Of a stretch of 5,481 nt of DNA, positions 5,132 to 5,481 are shown piece by piece; within the stretch, counting starts at the first letter, position 1; each line of letters opens with the position of its first letter. The stretch covers positions 1 through 5,481 of the forward strand of contig DAOTVD010000436.1 of NCBI GenBank assembly GCA_034437075.1, in the 5' to 3' direction. Source of the stretch: DAOTVD01 sp034437075 (GTDB lineage Bacteria; Chloroflexota; Anaerolineae; Aggregatilineales; J027). The position numbers were made by a program, and so were the translations under genes. The notes under the pieces were generated by a model, which saw nothing but the letters and a program-made list of their open reading frames with translations, searched no databases and had not been told where the DNA came from.

Positions 5132-5481
5132 ATGATCGAAGCCACCGGGCTAGGAAAAGTCTTTGAAGATTTTGTGGCGGTAGAAGACATCAACCTGACG
5201 GTTGAACCGGGCACGGTGGTCGCGATCCTGGGCCCCAATGGCGCCGGAAAAACAACCACGGTTCGCATGTTGACCTCGATCTTGACGCCGACATACGGCC
5301 AGGCGCGCCTAGCGGGCTACGATGTTGTAACACAAGCGCCCCAGGTTCGGGCGAGTGTGGGTGTGCTCACCGAACAGCATGGCCTTTACGAGCGGATGCG
5401 CGGTTACGAATATCTGGACTTTTTCGCGCGGGTGTATCACCTAACACCTACCCAGCGCGACCAACGTATCCGGTCGCTGAT
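5132..5481 (+). CDS. ABC transporter ATP-binding protein, N-terminal part
   Basis: Partial gene: 116 codons before the right edge. It is the cytoplasmic nucleotide-binding subunit of an ABC transporter. The Walker A motif GPNGAGKTT is at residues 34-42, preceded by AILG. The Q-loop glutamine is Q82 in VLTEQHGLYERM. The signature motif, Walker B and H-loop lie beyond the window. The spacing and the wording of the Q-loop region followed by YEYLDFFARVY resemble ABC-2 type exporters of the DrrA/NatA kind, in which this subunit pairs with a separate membrane permease usually encoded next. Substrate cannot be told. The start is well supported by AGGAG at 5121-5125, six bases upstream. With a 61-base gap after lgt on the same strand it may belong to the same operon. 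Confidence 0.93.
   Translation, partial: MIEATGLGKVFEDFVAVEDINLTVEPGTVVAILGPNGAGKTTTVRMLTSILTPTYGQARLAGYDVVTQAPQVRASVGVLTEQHGLYERMRGYEYLDFFARVYHLTPTQRDQRIRSL

Noticed and set aside
1..5481. Search for CRISPR repeats, toxin–antitoxin pairs, transposase genes, riboswitches or retron-like RNA
   Set aside because: No spaced direct repeats, no terminal inverted repeats, no matching protein motifs, and no intergenic gap longer than about 190 bases outside recognised genes.

Overview
This is a moderately GC-rich bacterial stretch, densely packed and chromosomal in character. It holds six protein genes (the two at the edges cut by the window) and one tRNA. Nothing indicates a phage, transposon, CRISPR array or defence island. 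Three things weakly suggest a monoderm-like or deep-branching lineage such as Chloroflexota: the tetrapyrrole-methylase–MazG fusion (the YabN architecture), a CDP-alcohol phosphatidyltransferase resembling phosphatidylinositol-phosphate synthases, and an lgt without the E. coli-type histidine motif. That placement is inference from gene content, not a phylogenetic result.

Layout. Positions 1-999 (minus strand) hold the N-terminal 333 residues of a glutamine-hydrolysing asparagine synthase: the whole glutaminase domain and the start of the synthetase domain. A 126-bp divergent intergenic region (1000-1125) carries a plausible promoter in each direction, with -35 boxes that abut, and an inverted repeat inside the rightward promoter. 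Rightward from 1126 come a class I SAM-dependent methyltransferase of unknown substrate and, overlapping it by ATGA, a two-domain MazG-type nucleotide pyrophosphohydrolase ending at 3335. A perfect palindrome just after it forms a two-way terminator shared with a convergent tRNA-Pro(CGG) gene (3365-3439, minus strand). The tRNA has its own near-consensus promoter at 3465-3493.

From 3524 a second rightward group begins: a CDP-alcohol phosphatidyltransferase, then lgt five bases later, then after 61 bases an ABC transporter ATPase cut by the window end. The first two are membrane-lipid enzymes. One makes a phospholipid head group and the other transfers a diacylglyceryl group from phosphatidylglycerol to lipoproteins. 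This group looks like a small envelope operon, possibly including the ABC exporter.

The window is mostly ordinary housekeeping sequence. No undescribed system could be supported. The more interesting details are the divergent regulatory region, the roughly 20-residue insertion in the asparagine synthase glutaminase domain, the pairing of a PIP-synthase-like enzyme with lgt, and the compact bidirectional terminator.
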